Shown here piece after piece: positions 1 through 9,593 of a stretch of DNA of 64,000 bases. The notes under the pieces were generated by a model. The model did no database searches and was not told where the DNA came from. It saw only the letters and a program-made list of their open reading frames with translations. The position numbers and the translations under genes were made by a program. Position 1 is the stretch's first letter. Every line of letters begins with the position of its first letter. Origin of the DNA: Hymenobacter metallilatus (GTDB lineage Bacteria > Bacteroidota > Bacteroidia > Cytophagales > Hymenobacteraceae); contig NZ_RWIS01000007.1 in NCBI RefSeq assembly GCF_003944705.1, positions 1 through 64,000 of the forward strand. The letters run 5' to 3'.

Positions 1-127
1 CCAGAAATGTGCCGTGCTGGTGCGCAAGACCTGCTCGTTCAGTCGCTGCTTAGCCATGCACCACGTGCGTATTCAACTCGTCATTGACGAGCATAATCGA
101 CGATGCACCATAACTTAGACCACCACC
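1..127 (+). mobile_element. 3' end of an IS1-like insertion sequence, cut by window edge
   Basis: The first 127 bases match, in opposite orientation, the terminal part of the complete IS1-like element at 62965-63720. They hold the transposase C-terminus and the terminal repeat ending TTAGACCACCACC. The end at 127 is set by alignment with the other copy, whose outer end is fixed by a target duplication. The element stops eight bases short of the M16 gene's stop codon. Its own duplication cannot be checked because the other end lies outside the window. Confidence 0.85.
2..118 (+). CDS. IS1-family transposase, C-terminal fragment
   Basis: This open frame runs in from the window edge and stops at TAG 116-118. 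Its 38 visible residues are identical to the C-terminus of the transposase at 62974-63405, starting QKCAVLVRKTC and ending RRCTIT. The DNA differs from that copy at seven codons, all synonymous. The segment lies downstream of the catalytic glutamate of the DDE domain. Whether the full gene is intact cannot be seen here. Confidence 0.85.
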   Translation, partial: QKCAVLVRKTCSFSRCLAMHHVRIQLVIDEHNRRCTIT

Positions 128-134
128 TAAGATT

Positions 135-1412
135 TTATGGTCCAACAATTACTTCTATCATTTCTTCCGGTGATAAATATTGCTGAGCTAACTGTTGAAG
201 AGAGTCTGGTTTTACGGATTGAATGTGGGTAATGAAATCGGCGTAATAGGTATCAGGTAGATGGTAGAAGATAAGGTTTTTGTATTTGTCGCACTGTTCA
301 AAAACAGTGCTTAGCTCGTTAGCGAATTTACCAGCCATGTAGTTCTTCACAGTCTGTAGCTCTGACGCTGAGACGGGCTCTTCCTGCAACCGACGTAACT
401 CATAGTGAATTTCGTGAACAGCAGCAGAAGCGCTGGCCCCATTAACGTCTGAACCAATGACAAAGCTGGTAGCATGTTCACGCGGGCCAACGCTGGCATA
501 TATACCGTAGGTGAAACCCTTGTCTTCACGGATATTCTTCATTAGTCGTGAGCCAAAATAACCACCGAGTACTTTTACCAATACCTGCAACTCATGCGCT
601 TGAGGATGATGCAAGGCTGGCCATTGGCGTCCGATGCGGAGTGAGGCCTGCATGCTACCAGGGACAGTAATGGTATCGTGTGCTGGGGCACTTTGTATTG
701 CAGGTGTGGAAATGCGTTCCTGGTTGAAAAGGCTGTTCGATGCAGTGCCTAGCGTTTGCTTGAGTAATTCTTCATGACTCGAATCAACGTCGCCACACAG
801 AAAGATTTCGGCTTCGGCAAACTGATAAGCTTGCTGATGAAAGCGGCGGATATGGTCGGTAGTAACTAGTTGAAATGCTGCTTCATCAAATTTGACTCCG
901 TATGGGTGACGCGGGCCGAAGAGGTTACGTGAAAACTGTTCGGCAGCCAAATAACTGGTCTTCTGTCGTTCCACCCGTACGTTCTGAATAGTGCGGGTTT
1001 TGAGTAAACTTACCTCTGACTCTGGAAAAGTGGGTTCGGTGAGTACGTCAACTAGTAAAGGCAGTAACTTACTGAGGTGGCGGGTGAGGCAATATAGGGT
1101 GAGGGTAGCCCGATCGAAGCCTTGTTCGCACTCCAGAGAGGCGCCATAAAAGGCCACCTCGTCGGCAATTTGCCGGGCAGTGCGGGTACGGGTGCCTTCC
1201 AGCAGCATACGAGCCGTCAGAAGGGAAACACCAAGGGCTGGCTCTTCCCATTTGCCAGCCTTGAAAACTACTTGTAAGCGCACAACGGGTTGAGCGTTAT
1301 TGCGCATGACGTGGAGGCGTGCCCCATTGGGGAGCGAAAACACGTCAGCCGCGGGCAGCTTAACGCTGGCCAGCGGCTGAACGGGAGGAGCGACTGTACG
1401 GTCGAGCATCAA
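135..1412 (-). CDS. M16 (pitrilysin-like) peptidase family protein, probably non-catalytic subunit
   Basis: This 425-residue protein has the two-lobed M16B layout. The second half keeps the substrate-binding Arg/Tyr segment (NIREDKGFTYGIYAS). The zinc motif HxxEH expected near residue 65 is absent: the equivalent stretch reads SLLTARMLLEGT. In M16B enzymes one subunit often carries zinc and a partner lacks it, so I infer a non-catalytic partner. It starts 8 bases after porV on the same strand, so the two are probably co-transcribed. An IS1-like element ends just beyond its stop codon, where a catalytic partner gene might once have followed. No clear signal peptide is visible. The gene looks less GC-rich than most of the window. 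The family is secure; the role is not. Confidence 0.85.
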   Translation of the reverse strand: MMLDRTVAPPVQPLASVKLPAADVFSLPNGARLHVMRNNAQPVVRLQVVFKAGKWEEPALGVSLLTARMLLEGTRTRTARQIADEVAFYGASLECEQGFDRATLTLYCLTRHLSKLLPLLVDVLTEPTFPESEVSLLKTRTIQNVRVERQKTSYLAAEQFSRNLFGPRHPYGVKFDEAAFQLVTTDHIRRFHQQAYQFAEAEIFLCGDVDSSHEELLKQTLGTASNSLFNQERISTPAIQSAPAHDTITVPGSMQASLRIGRQWPALHHPQAHELQVLVKVLGGYFGSRLMKNIREDKGFTYGIYASVGPREHATSFVIGSDVNGASASAAVHEIHYELRRLQEEPVSASELQTVKNYMAGKFANELSTVFEQCDKYKNLIFYHLPDTYYADFITHIQSVKPDSLQQLAQQYLSPEEMIEVIVGP

Positions 1413-1420
1413 GAAGAATG

Positions 1421-2620
1421 TTAGTTGGTCGGGCTGTCGGAGGTACCGAACGCCTCGCTGAGTTCATTAAAGTTAAAGTGCAAGGAGATGCGCAATGTTT
1501 GAGCTAGAGGATTAGCTTTCGAATTGGGTACTAAGTAGGTGCCGTCAACACCAAACACCTGATAGCGTACCCCTGCTCCAAAGCTGAGGTATTGCCGGTC
1601 GCCCTTCATGGGGTTCTCATAGAAATAGCCTACCCGAGCCATAAGCAGGTCGTTGTACACGTACTCTAAACCACCCGAGAGGTTGATTTCTTTCATCTCC
1701 TCACTGAACCCACCGGGGGCGTCGCTGAAGGAGCTGGTAATACCACGCACGATGCCGTAATTGGCGCGCCTGTCGTTTTCGGCTACTACAGCCGGAGCAG
1801 AACGGTCGTCGGTAGGATCGTTCTTGTCGTAGAAGGGGGTAGGTACCAGTAGCTTGTTGGCATCAACCGTTAGCGTAATCTTGTTGTAGGCATCCAATTC
1901 CTTTGTAATGGCGGTGCCGAGCTTGAAGTTGGTTGGCAGAAAATCGGGCTGATTGCCGTCGGTGTAGGTTATCTTATTACCAATGTTAGATAGGGCAGCC
2001 CCGAAGGCCAAGTTATATTCACCAGGTCCAATGGTTAGATCAGTGGTGTAGTAAGCGCCCAGATCTACGGCTACGGCATTACCTGGCTTCGTATCGGCGG
2101 TGCCGCCGGTGAGGTTGGAGCGGATATAGCGGGCATTTAATCCTACCCCTAAATTATCGCTTAGCTTCTGGCCGTAGCCAATAGTGAAAGCATATTCCTT
2201 GGGGTTAAACGAACCGTTAGGCTGATTGGTAGATGTCCGGTAATCTATCTGGCCCAGGTCGAAATACATCAGGTTGGCCGAGATGGTAGACCGGTCGCCG
2301 ATTTTGCTGGTACCGCTCAAATACGCTAAGCCCATATCGTTGGCAATACTAGCCAGCCAAGGAGTATAGGAAGCCGCCACACTGTGCTGGTACCGGACAA
2401 AGCCCAGCTTGCCGGGGTTATAATAACCGGCATTGGCATCGGGGCTGATGGCTACACCAGCCTCGCCAAGGGCCGACGAGCGGGCATCGGGGCTGATGGT
2501 GAGAATGGGCACAGCGGTGGTAATAGCATTGACCCGGCTCTGGGCGTGGGCCGCCGTGGCGGCAAAGCCCAGCAGGCCGGGCAGCAACACAGAGCGCAGG
2601 GACAGTTTCGGCAGTGTCAT
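1421..2620 (-). CDS. porV: Type IX secretion outer-membrane protein PorV (LptO)
   Basis: This 399-residue protein begins with a signal peptide ending near AAHAQ. The mature N-terminus TTAVPILTISPDARSSALGE is the conserved PorV signature, followed by a FadL-like beta-barrel of alternating strands. PorV binds T9SS cargo by its C-terminal domain at the translocon and passes it to the PorU sortase on the cell surface. The gene lies 50 bases downstream of porU on the same strand, the usual porU-porV order. The M16-family gene follows after 8 bases. The last residues include the barrel strand LRISLHFNFNEL. The assignment is strong. Confidence 0.93.
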   Translation of the reverse strand: MTLPKLSLRSVLLPGLLGFAATAAHAQSRVNAITTAVPILTISPDARSSALGEAGVAISPDANAGYYNPGKLGFVRYQHSVAASYTPWLASIANDMGLAYLSGTSKIGDRSTISANLMYFDLGQIDYRTSTNQPNGSFNPKEYAFTIGYGQKLSDNLGVGLNARYIRSNLTGGTADTKPGNAVAVDLGAYYTTDLTIGPGEYNLAFGAALSNIGNKITYTDGNQPDFLPTNFKLGTAITKELDAYNKITLTVDANKLLVPTPFYDKNDPTDDRSAPAVVAENDRRANYGIVRGITSSFSDAPGGFSEEMKEINLSGGLEYVYNDLLMARVGYFYENPMKGDRQYLSFGAGVRYQVFGVDGTYLVPNSKANPLAQTLRISLHFNFNELSEAFGTSDSPTN

Positions 2621-2670
2621 AAAAGGGGCTGAAGAATGGAGGCGGAAGGTAGGCGAAATGCCGCAGTTGA

Positions 2671-5600
2671 TTAGTTAAGCAGAACCAGTTTTTCGTATTT
2701 CGAAGCCGTCGAGGTATCCTTGCCGTCGACGGAACGAGTGCGCACACTCACGCGGTACACGTACACACCACGGGCCAGCTGGTCCTGGTACTCGTCGCGG
2801 CCGTCCCAACTGACAGACGAAACGTGGGAGCCGCTGCCGAAAGCCGAACCTTGCAGAGTGCGCACTAATTTTCCCGACACGGTAAAAATCTGGATCTGAA
2901 TATCCAGGTCCTCGCCCTGGCGGTTGTGGTCGAAGTGGAAGGTGGTGGTACGGGCAAAGGGGTTTGGGTAGTTGAGTACGTGCTGCAAGGCTAACTTCTC
3001 AGTGGGAGCAGCTACAAATTCCACAGACCGCTCAGCGGAGTTGTTCCAGGTATCCCAGGCTTTAACGCGCAACTCATGGGGGCCGGCTGAGAGGTCCTTG
3101 AACCGGTATTCTACGCGGCCAACCTGAAAGCTGTCGGTTTTGGCCGTATAGAAGGAGTTGAGGATGGTGACTTTGCTGGCATCACCGTCGAGGGTGGCAG
3201 TCAGGTCGTGGCCAATACCGGTGCCAGCCGTATTAATTCCGCTTTCGTCGCGGAGGTTGCCCAGCAGGGTAGTAGTAAGCCCTGTGAGGCCACCAAACAC
3301 AAATTGCTCGTTGTCCATAAACAGCCGGATGCGGGGCGGAATAGTGTCGCGGTAGGCCAGGGCAGAGGCATCACCGATACCAATCAACTGCTGGCCATGC
3401 GCATCGGTGCGGCCGGCTACATCAGAGGCATACAGGCTGATTTTGCCTAGTCCCACGCTATAGTTGATGTCCTTGGGAATCACAAACTGCAGCTTGAACT
3501 GGCCGCCACGTACCGTAGCTGGCCCATCATAAATGATATTCTCCCGGACTGGAATCGGGGCCGGGTCAGATTCGTTGCCCAGCGTCGTGACAATGGTTTT
3601 CTTCTCGAATACCTGCACGTTGGCTGTACCGTTGAAATTGGCGTTCAGGCGGCCGTTCTGTCGGATTTCACCTTTCAGCTCCACTTGCTGAAGGGCTTTA
3701 AGGGTATCGGCCTGCGAGGCAGGCTTACCGTTAATGGTAGTGGCTATGGCCATTTGCTGGGGGTAAGCCAGCCGCATGGATGGGTCGCCGAGCAGGGCAT
3801 AATTGCGGTTGTTGTCGCCGGCTATGGCAATGTTTTTAGCCGTGCGACAGATGTCGCCGATGCGAGGGAGGGTGCCATCGGCGCGGGGCTTGAACAAGTC
3901 GTTGAAGAACTCGATGGCCAAGGCCTGGTTTTTGTCGGCGTATACCACTCGCGTGGTGGTGAGCAGGCCGATAGAGCCACCGGCAATATCGGTGAGGGAC
4001 TGTTCGCCGGCGGAAGTAAACTCCGGGTTATCGTAGGTGCTAAAGTCGCAGGTGCCGGTGAAGAGAAAAGGCAACATGGCAGAGTTCTGCAGGCGTTGCA
4101 CCGAGCTAATGGTCAGAATCTGCTCATCGGCCCAACTGCGGGGGCTGCCGTGGCCTATGTAGTTAATTACCAGGGAGCCTTTCTCGAAGGCATCATCCAC
4201 GGCCTTTTCGGCCGCGGCGGAGCGTTGGCCGGCTGCTACCGTGGACTGCGGATACATATCCAGATACTGCTTGTATACATTATAGCTGCGGGCAGCCGAT
4301 AAGGTATCCAGCGGGTTAGTGAGCTGCTCACTGTAGTAACTGAACAGGTTGCCGTCGCCGTCATCAGCCACGAAAGACAGCCGGTTGCGCCACTTGCCGT
4401 AGCTGGCCGGCGCATCATAGCCTATAAGCTTGTTGGCCACAAGGGTGGCTTGGGCGGTGGTTCGCACTGGCAGGCGACCCACGGCAATATCCATCAGCTC
4501 ATTGCTGGTATTAGGCAGCCAAGCGCCTTCCGTGTCATCCAGCAGCCCGTAGTAGTCATCGGAAGAATACGTGAGGCCCTGGGCATTGGGCCGGGCCCCC
4601 ATCACTAAATCAAAACCTTCTACCGACTCATATACCGGTACGAAGTTTTGGTTGATTTTATCTCCGTTGGCCGGCAGCCGGTCTTTCCACCACTCAGGAA
4701 GCTTAGTGGCGTCGTTGGTGGGGTCGGCTTTGTAATCGTAGGAAGCGTCGCCGAACAGCAGCAGATACTGACGACGGCCGGTGGTATTCCGGTCGTACAC
4801 CATTTTCATAAAGTCACGGATAGCCGTGACATCCTGCCCGCCGGAACCAAACTCGTTGTATACCTGCGAGGTGGTAACCACTTGGGTGGTGAGGCCATCG
4901 TGGGTGGTGCGGTGAGCCGCCAGCTGATTGGCGGCCGTTAGAAACGCCGGATGCGTGAGAATAACCAGCTCCAGCTTACCGTCGAGGTTGAGGGCGTGCA
5001 GGTTCTGGTTGCCCACGCGGCCGAAACTCCGGGGGGTAGGAAAGCTGCTGCCGGTGAAGGCCACAAACTCCCGCACGGAATCGGTGCGGGCCAGGAAGGC
5101 ACCAGCAACATGCGTAACTGCCGCTGGCCGGCGCGGGTTGGTAACCTCCCAGATAGTAGCACCGGCCGCATTAGCTACTTCAAACTGACTGATGGCGGCC
5201 GGGGCAAGGTTGGTAAGGGAGCGAAACTCCAGGATGCTGCCACTCAAGCGAAGCTGCCGCTGGGCGTTCAGCTCAAGATAATCCAGAAAACCCTGCGCCT
5301 TGGGGTCGGTGCCGCCGCTGTACGTGAGGCTGACCTTAATTTCGGAGGGGGAAGTAGCCGGCACAACGTAGCTCAAGGTGCGCAGGTCGGTGTTGGCTAC
5401 CTCCGGGTAGCAGCCGTAGCCCCCGTTGCAGTTGAACCCATACACGAGCTGCGTTGCGGTATTCTGGCCGTTGATGCTGGTTTGGAAAGTAGTGGCGGAG
5501 GTAGATGATGCTACTACGGAAGAGGCTACCTGTACTGTAGTGCCCGGAACCAGATCTGCCACGCTAAAGGAAGCAGTATGCTGCAGGCCGGTAGCGGCCG

Positions 5601-6597
5601 AAAATGTTTCGCCCACCCATACCCGACCCGATTTGGCCAGGTTTTGTAACTCCCGCTCGTAAAACTGCCGCTCGTTGAAGGTAGTAATGCGGGCCGTGGC
5701 GGAGCCGCTGACGGCCGGCGCAGTGGCCACCCGCCGCCCGGCCGTGCTACCTACCGTCAGGAAATAGTAGGCAGTATCAGCGTAGGGGTTAAGCTGGTGT
5801 TTGAAAGTGTTGGTTTGGCCGTTGCGGGTCCAGGTGTGCGGGCCACGGGCATAAAACAGAAAATACTCGTTGTCGTCGAAGCTGGTGTTGGCGTCTCCTA
5901 CAAACTGCATGGCATTTTCCGCGAGGTCGTCGGGGCGGTAGGCGCTGTTGGCCTGGGGCAGGGTGCCCATGGCGTTGCCATACAGACGCAGGCGGCCAGG
6001 GTCGAGGCTCTGCACGTTCAGGCCCAGGCTGCTGAGAGTAGTCTTATCGAGCTTGTAGATGCCGTTACTGGGTACCCCGATCTTAAACCAGTCGCCCTGG
6101 TTGAGCACGGACGTGCGCGTGTACACGCGGCTGGCTGTGCCGCGTGCGGTGGCCGTGGTGTAGGCGTAGGCAAAGGAAACCAGCTTTTCGGCCTGGCCGG
6201 TTTGGGGGTTGCGCCGTAGGGGCCGCAGAGCCAGCAGCGTAATCGGCTGCCGGGCCTCCACGCCCGAAATAAGCTCCAGCGCGGGCGTGGTTGGCAGGGC
6301 CGCCACATCCAGCTGCCGGGCATCGGTGGCCGAAACGGCCTCATACACGGCATCCCGCAGCTGGCCCTGGGCCACGGTACCGCTCAGCCGTAGCTGAAAA
6401 GTGGCTACCTGCTGGTTGCGGCGGAAGGCAGCGCCCCGAAACGAGGGCACCAGCCGTTTCTGCCCGTTTACCGCTACCGGCTCGGTGCCCGTCCAGGTAA
6501 TGCGGGCCCGCACTACCTGCTCCGACTGCGCCCGGGCTATCAGCCCGGTCACACTCAAAACCAGCGTAAAAAGCCACCGGAACGTAGAATACCGCAT
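2671..6597 (-). CDS. porU: Type IX secretion sortase PorU (C25 family)
   Basis: This 1308-residue protein has a signal peptide ending near IARAQ. A long N-terminal region precedes a gingipain-type C25 domain. The catalytic histidine lies in VINYIGHGSPRSW near residue 815 and the cysteine in LFTGTCDFSTYDNP near residue 849. The C-terminus holds a FlgD/CTD-like beta domain (LNYPNPFARTTTFHF, then GKLVRTL and ARGVYVYRVSV). PorU cuts the sorting domain from T9SS cargo at the cell surface and attaches the protein to A-LPS. Length, catalytic pair and the adjacent porV all agree. The ATG start is the only one that gives a normal signal peptide. Confidence 0.94.
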   Translation of the reverse strand: MRYSTFRWLFTLVLSVTGLIARAQSEQVVRARITWTGTEPVAVNGQKRLVPSFRGAAFRRNQQVATFQLRLSGTVAQGQLRDAVYEAVSATDARQLDVAALPTTPALELISGVEARQPITLLALRPLRRNPQTGQAEKLVSFAYAYTTATARGTASRVYTRTSVLNQGDWFKIGVPSNGIYKLDKTTLSSLGLNVQSLDPGRLRLYGNAMGTLPQANSAYRPDDLAENAMQFVGDANTSFDDNEYFLFYARGPHTWTRNGQTNTFKHQLNPYADTAYYFLTVGSTAGRRVATAPAVSGSATARITTFNERQFYERELQNLAKSGRVWVGETFSAATGLQHTASFSVADLVPGTTVQVASSVVASSTSATTFQTSINGQNTATQLVYGFNCNGGYGCYPEVANTDLRTLSYVVPATSPSEIKVSLTYSGGTDPKAQGFLDYLELNAQRQLRLSGSILEFRSLTNLAPAAISQFEVANAAGATIWEVTNPRRPAAVTHVAGAFLARTDSVREFVAFTGSSFPTPRSFGRVGNQNLHALNLDGKLELVILTHPAFLTAANQLAAHRTTHDGLTTQVVTTSQVYNEFGSGGQDVTAIRDFMKMVYDRNTTGRRQYLLLFGDASYDYKADPTNDATKLPEWWKDRLPANGDKINQNFVPVYESVEGFDLVMGARPNAQGLTYSSDDYYGLLDDTEGAWLPNTSNELMDIAVGRLPVRTTAQATLVANKLIGYDAPASYGKWRNRLSFVADDGDGNLFSYYSEQLTNPLDTLSAARSYNVYKQYLDMYPQSTVAAGQRSAAAEKAVDDAFEKGSLVINYIGHGSPRSWADEQILTISSVQRLQNSAMLPFLFTGTCDFSTYDNPEFTSAGEQSLTDIAGGSIGLLTTTRVVYADKNQALAIEFFNDLFKPRADGTLPRIGDICRTAKNIAIAGDNNRNYALLGDPSMRLAYPQQMAIATTINGKPASQADTLKALQQVELKGEIRQNGRLNANFNGTANVQVFEKKTIVTTLGNESDPAPIPVRENIIYDGPATVRGGQFKLQFVIPKDINYSVGLGKISLYASDVAGRTDAHGQQLIGIGDASALAYRDTIPPRIRLFMDNEQFVFGGLTGLTTTLLGNLRDESGINTAGTGIGHDLTATLDGDASKVTILNSFYTAKTDSFQVGRVEYRFKDLSAGPHELRVKAWDTWNNSAERSVEFVAAPTEKLALQHVLNYPNPFARTTTFHFDHNRQGEDLDIQIQIFTVSGKLVRTLQGSAFGSGSHVSSVSWDGRDEYQDQLARGVYVYRVSVRTRSVDGKDTSTASKYEKLVLLN

Positions 6598-6775
6598 ACG
6601 CAGGACCTGAAAATCAACTACTGACGATTACTTAAAAAAGGGCAACAGGCTGGGCAGCAACACAGTTCAGCCGCGGCTAGTTAACTGCGGAAATTCGGAA
6701 TTATTGCAGCTCCGCGGCAAAAAATCCGACGTCTGATAAACGGCCGGACCACCCTACCGGATTGCCTGCTACGGC

Positions 6776-7474
6776 TCAGGTATAGACCGGCCTGGCCGGG
6801 CTGATTACTGACAGCAGTACGTACAACAAAATGATAAGCGGAATGGCCGCCGCCCATAGCCACGCCAGCAGCCCCACGCTCAGCAGCAGGAACACAAACC
6901 GCACCTGGTTGTCCTGCCAGCGGAAGGTTTTGAACTTGAGGGCAAACAGCGGCAACTCCGCCACCAGCAACCCCGAAAGGAGCAGCGTGAGGCCCAGCAG
7001 CACCCACGGATTCAGCACGAACGGGCTGAGGGCAAACCGGTCGTTGGCCAGAATGAGCGGTAGTGAGGCGACGACCAGCGTACAGGCCGGGGTGGGTAGG
7101 CCGATAAAGGAGTCGGACTGGCGGGTATCGTTGTTGAACTTGGCCAGGCGCAGGGCCGAAAACACGGTGATGATGAAGCCGGCGTAGGGCAGCCAGCCCG
7201 GCAGCCCGGCCCCACTCTGGCGCAGCAAATCGAACATAAACGCCCCCGGCACCACCCCAAACGACACCACATCGGCCAGGGAATCCAGGTCTTTGCCGAT
7301 AGGGGAGGAAACGTGCAGGGCCCGGGCCAGCAGGCCGTCAAAAAAATCGAATACGGCGGACAGGCCCACGAAGTAAGCGCCGGTTTCCAGGTCGCCGGCG
7401 AAAATGTGGCACAACGCCAGGCAGCCCGAGAACAGGTTGAGGCAGGTTACGGCGTTTGGAAGGTGTTTTTTCAA
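6776..7474 (-). CDS. pssA: CDP-diacylglycerol--serine O-phosphatidyltransferase
   Basis: This 232-residue integral membrane enzyme transfers a phosphatidyl group from CDP-diacylglycerol to serine, the first step towards phosphatidylethanolamine. The CDP-alcohol phosphotransferase signature is complete near residues 43-68: DFFDGLLAR, then GKDLDSLAD, giving the pattern DGxxAR-x8-GxxxD-xxxD. Several hydrophobic segments follow, and the N-terminus MKKHLPNAVTCLNLFSGCLA is typical of the PssA type II group. It is separated from porU by 178 bases in which I see no gene. No dedicated terminator is obvious. Confidence 0.92.
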   Translation of the reverse strand: MKKHLPNAVTCLNLFSGCLALCHIFAGDLETGAYFVGLSAVFDFFDGLLARALHVSSPIGKDLDSLADVVSFGVVPGAFMFDLLRQSGAGLPGWLPYAGFIITVFSALRLAKFNNDTRQSDSFIGLPTPACTLVVASLPLILANDRFALSPFVLNPWVLLGLTLLLSGLLVAELPLFALKFKTFRWQDNQVRFVFLLLSVGLLAWLWAAAIPLIILLYVLLSVISPARPVYT

Positions 7475-7541
7475 GGGACGGAATAGAACTTAGGGACAAG
7501 GGCTGGAATGAAAGGTCGAAGCACGGGCCGGGACCGGAAGT

Positions 7542-8177
7542 TTACTGCAGAAACGGGTTGCTGCGCCGCTCCTGCCCAATGGTCGTAGCCGGGCCGTGGC
7601 CGGGGTACACCACCGTATCGTCGGGTAGGGTCAGGAGCTGGCTGTTGATGCTGGCAATCAGCGTGGCGTAGTCGCCGCCGGGTAGGTCGGTGCGGCCGAT
7701 ACTGCCCTGAAACAGCACGTCGCCCCCGAGTACAGTGCTGCTGGGCGCGTGGTAGAACACGACGTGACCCGGGGCGTGGCCGGGCGCAAACCGCACTTCC
7801 AGCACCGTCTCACCGAAGCGCACCGGCTCGCTGGGCGTAAGGAAGCCGGTGGGCTCGGCGGGAGTGTAGTTCGGAAAGCCGTAGCTGGGCGCATACGCCG
7901 GCACCGCCCGGAGCGTGCTCAAATCGGCCTCATGAATGAGAAACGGCACCTGATAAGTATCAAGCACAAACTGATTGCCCAGCACGTGGTCGATGTGGCA
8001 GTGGGTATTCAGGAGCAGAACCACCTGCAGGCCCTGGGCCTCAATGAAGCTCCGCAGGGCCCGTTGTTCGGCCGGCTCGTAGCAGCCCGGGTCGATGATG
8101 GCGCACTGGCCGGTGGCATCGTGCAGCAGGTAAGTATTCTCGGAAAAGGCGTTGAATGTGAAACCGGAGACAGTCAT
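7542..8177 (-). CDS. Metallo-beta-lactamase-fold hydrolase (glyoxalase II-like)
   Basis: From ATG 8177 the protein has 211 residues. It carries the metal motif HCHIDH, a later GHAPGHVVFY with the third-site histidine, GGDVLFQGSIGRTDLPGGD with the bridging aspartate, and a C-terminal PGHGPATTIGQE. This pattern fits small single-domain hydrolases related to glyoxalase II, which cleave thioesters such as S-lactoylglutathione-type substrates. An upstream start at 8315 would add 46 residues encoded partly by an intergenic repeat, so I prefer 8177. The exact substrate cannot be read from sequence. Confidence 0.88.
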   Translation of the reverse strand: MTVSGFTFNAFSENTYLLHDATGQCAIIDPGCYEPAEQRALRSFIEAQGLQVVLLLNTHCHIDHVLGNQFVLDTYQVPFLIHEADLSTLRAVPAYAPSYGFPNYTPAEPTGFLTPSEPVRFGETVLEVRFAPGHAPGHVVFYHAPSSTVLGGDVLFQGSIGRTDLPGGDYATLIASINSQLLTLPDDTVVYPGHGPATTIGQERRSNPFLQ

Positions 8178-8280
8178 GGAAGGAAACAAAAATGCGGACG
8201 GCGCTACCGGCCTATTTTGGGTGGGTAAGTTACGGAAGAGGAAGTTGTTGAATGGGTGAATGGCCAAAGCAGTAAATGGC

Positions 8281-8391
8281 GGCAGTATCATCCTGAGCAG
8301 CGCGAAGGACCTCATGACAAGTGAACGGCATCGTGGTATGGGCTCGTGCTGATGGGATAAGGTCCTTCACGCTGCTCAGGATGACACTGCC
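8281..8391. repeat. Intergenic inverted repeat (TCATCCTGAGCAGCG family)
   Basis: Arms at 8281-8315 and 8357-8391 pair over 35 bases with three mismatches around a 41-base spacer. Each arm contains TCATCCTGAGCAGCG followed by GAAGGACCT. It sits between the divergent hydrolase and oxidoreductase genes, so it is not a simple terminator for either. Related arm motifs recur at 53881-53990 and, more distantly, at 35632, 47232, 48123 and 59110. Confidence 0.85.
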
Positions 8392-8470
8392 ACCACCACT
8401 TCGCCCATCTAACCCTTTGCCACTACACCCGTTCACCCATCCACCACTTCAAATCCCTACCTTGCTGCCC

Positions 8471-9583
8471 ATGACGCGCGTTGAGTATTTGATAGTAGGG
8501 TTTGGCATTGCCGGGGCAGCCCTAGCGGCCGAGCTGCGCGGCCGGGGCCGGCAGGTGCTGGTGCTGGATGCCCCGCAGCCTGATTCAGCCTCGCGGGTGG
8601 CCGCTGGCCTGATGAACCCGGTGGCGGGCAAGCGGTTTGCGCTGGCCTGGCGGGCCGAGGAGCTGCTGACGGCGGCTATTACCTTTTACCGGGAGCAGGA
8701 AGCGCGCCTGGGCCTGCCGTTTTTGCGCGAAATGCCCATTGTCAAGCTGTTTTCCTCGGTGCAGGAGCAGAACACGGTGCTGGCCCGCAGCGCCGACCAG
8801 CCCTGGCAGCACTTCGTGGAAAACCCCACCGGGGCCCTGCCCGAGCTGCCCGGCGTGCATCAGGAGCTGGGCGGCCTGCTGATTCGGGGTGGGGGCTACG
8901 TATTGATTGAGGAGTTGCTGACGCAACTCACGGCCCAGGGCCGGCGGGAAGGGTGGCTACAGCACGAAACTTTTGACTGGACCCGGCTTGTTGCCGCGGA
9001 AGGTGGTGGCTTCGTGTACGATGAGCGGGTGCAGGCCCGGCACATCATCAGCTGCGAAGGAGCCGCCGCCGTGCACAATCCGTACTTTCGGTGGCTGCCC
9101 CTGACACCCAACCAGGGCGAGGTGCTGGACGTGGAATGCCCGGACCTGCCCGAAGGCGCGGTGCTCAACAAAGGTGCTTACGTGCTGCCGCTGGGCAACG
9201 GCCGGCTGCGGGTGGGCGCTACCTACCGCTGGCCCCCCTTTGCCACCGGCACCACCCCCGAAGCCCTAGCGGAACTTACCCAGCGGCTTCAGGGTATTAC
9301 CAGTTGGCCGTTCCGGGTGACCGGGCAGCGGGCCGGGGTTCGGCCGGCCGTGCGCGACCGGAAGCCTCTGCTGGGTACTCATCCGGAAACGCCGGGCGTG
9401 CATATTTTTAATGGGTTCGGCTCGAAAGGAGTGATGATGGCTCCACGGCTGGCCCAGCTAATGGCCGACTGGCTGGAAAATGACGTAGAGCCCTGGCCCG
9501 AAGTCAATATCCGGCGGTATTTTACGTTATATTCTTCCGCATCGGCCGCTGCCGGCGTCCGCTCATCTGCATCCCGCCTCTAG
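8471..9583 (+). CDS. FAD-dependent oxidoreductase, D-amino-acid-oxidase-like
   Basis: From ATG 8471 this 370-residue protein opens with a dinucleotide-binding motif (YLIVGFGIAGAALAAEL) and ends with the family's second FAD motif (FNGFGSKGVMMAPRLA). The layout matches the DAO/DadA/glycine-oxidase family, which oxidise amines or amino acids with FAD. A start at 8321 would draw its first 50 residues from the inverted repeat and intergenic DNA. The sequence TACCTTGC about ten bases upstream of the ATG resembles a weak -7 element. The next gene starts 10 bases downstream, so the two are probably co-transcribed. Substrate unknown. Confidence 0.87.
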   Translation: MTRVEYLIVGFGIAGAALAAELRGRGRQVLVLDAPQPDSASRVAAGLMNPVAGKRFALAWRAEELLTAAITFYREQEARLGLPFLREMPIVKLFSSVQEQNTVLARSADQPWQHFVENPTGALPELPGVHQELGGLLIRGGGYVLIEELLTQLTAQGRREGWLQHETFDWTRLVAAEGGGFVYDERVQARHIISCEGAAAVHNPYFRWLPLTPNQGEVLDVECPDLPEGAVLNKGAYVLPLGNGRLRVGATYRWPPFATGTTPEALAELTQRLQGITSWPFRVTGQRAGVRPAVRDRKPLLGTHPETPGVHIFNGFGSKGVMMAPRLAQLMADWLENDVEPWPEVNIRRYFTLYSSASAAAGVRSSASRL

Positions 9584-9593
9584 CTTTCAGTAT

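Noticed and set aside
8281..8391. Terminator for the hydrolase or oxidoreductase gene
   Set aside because: Both neighbouring genes begin here and are transcribed away from it, and no T-tract is present.
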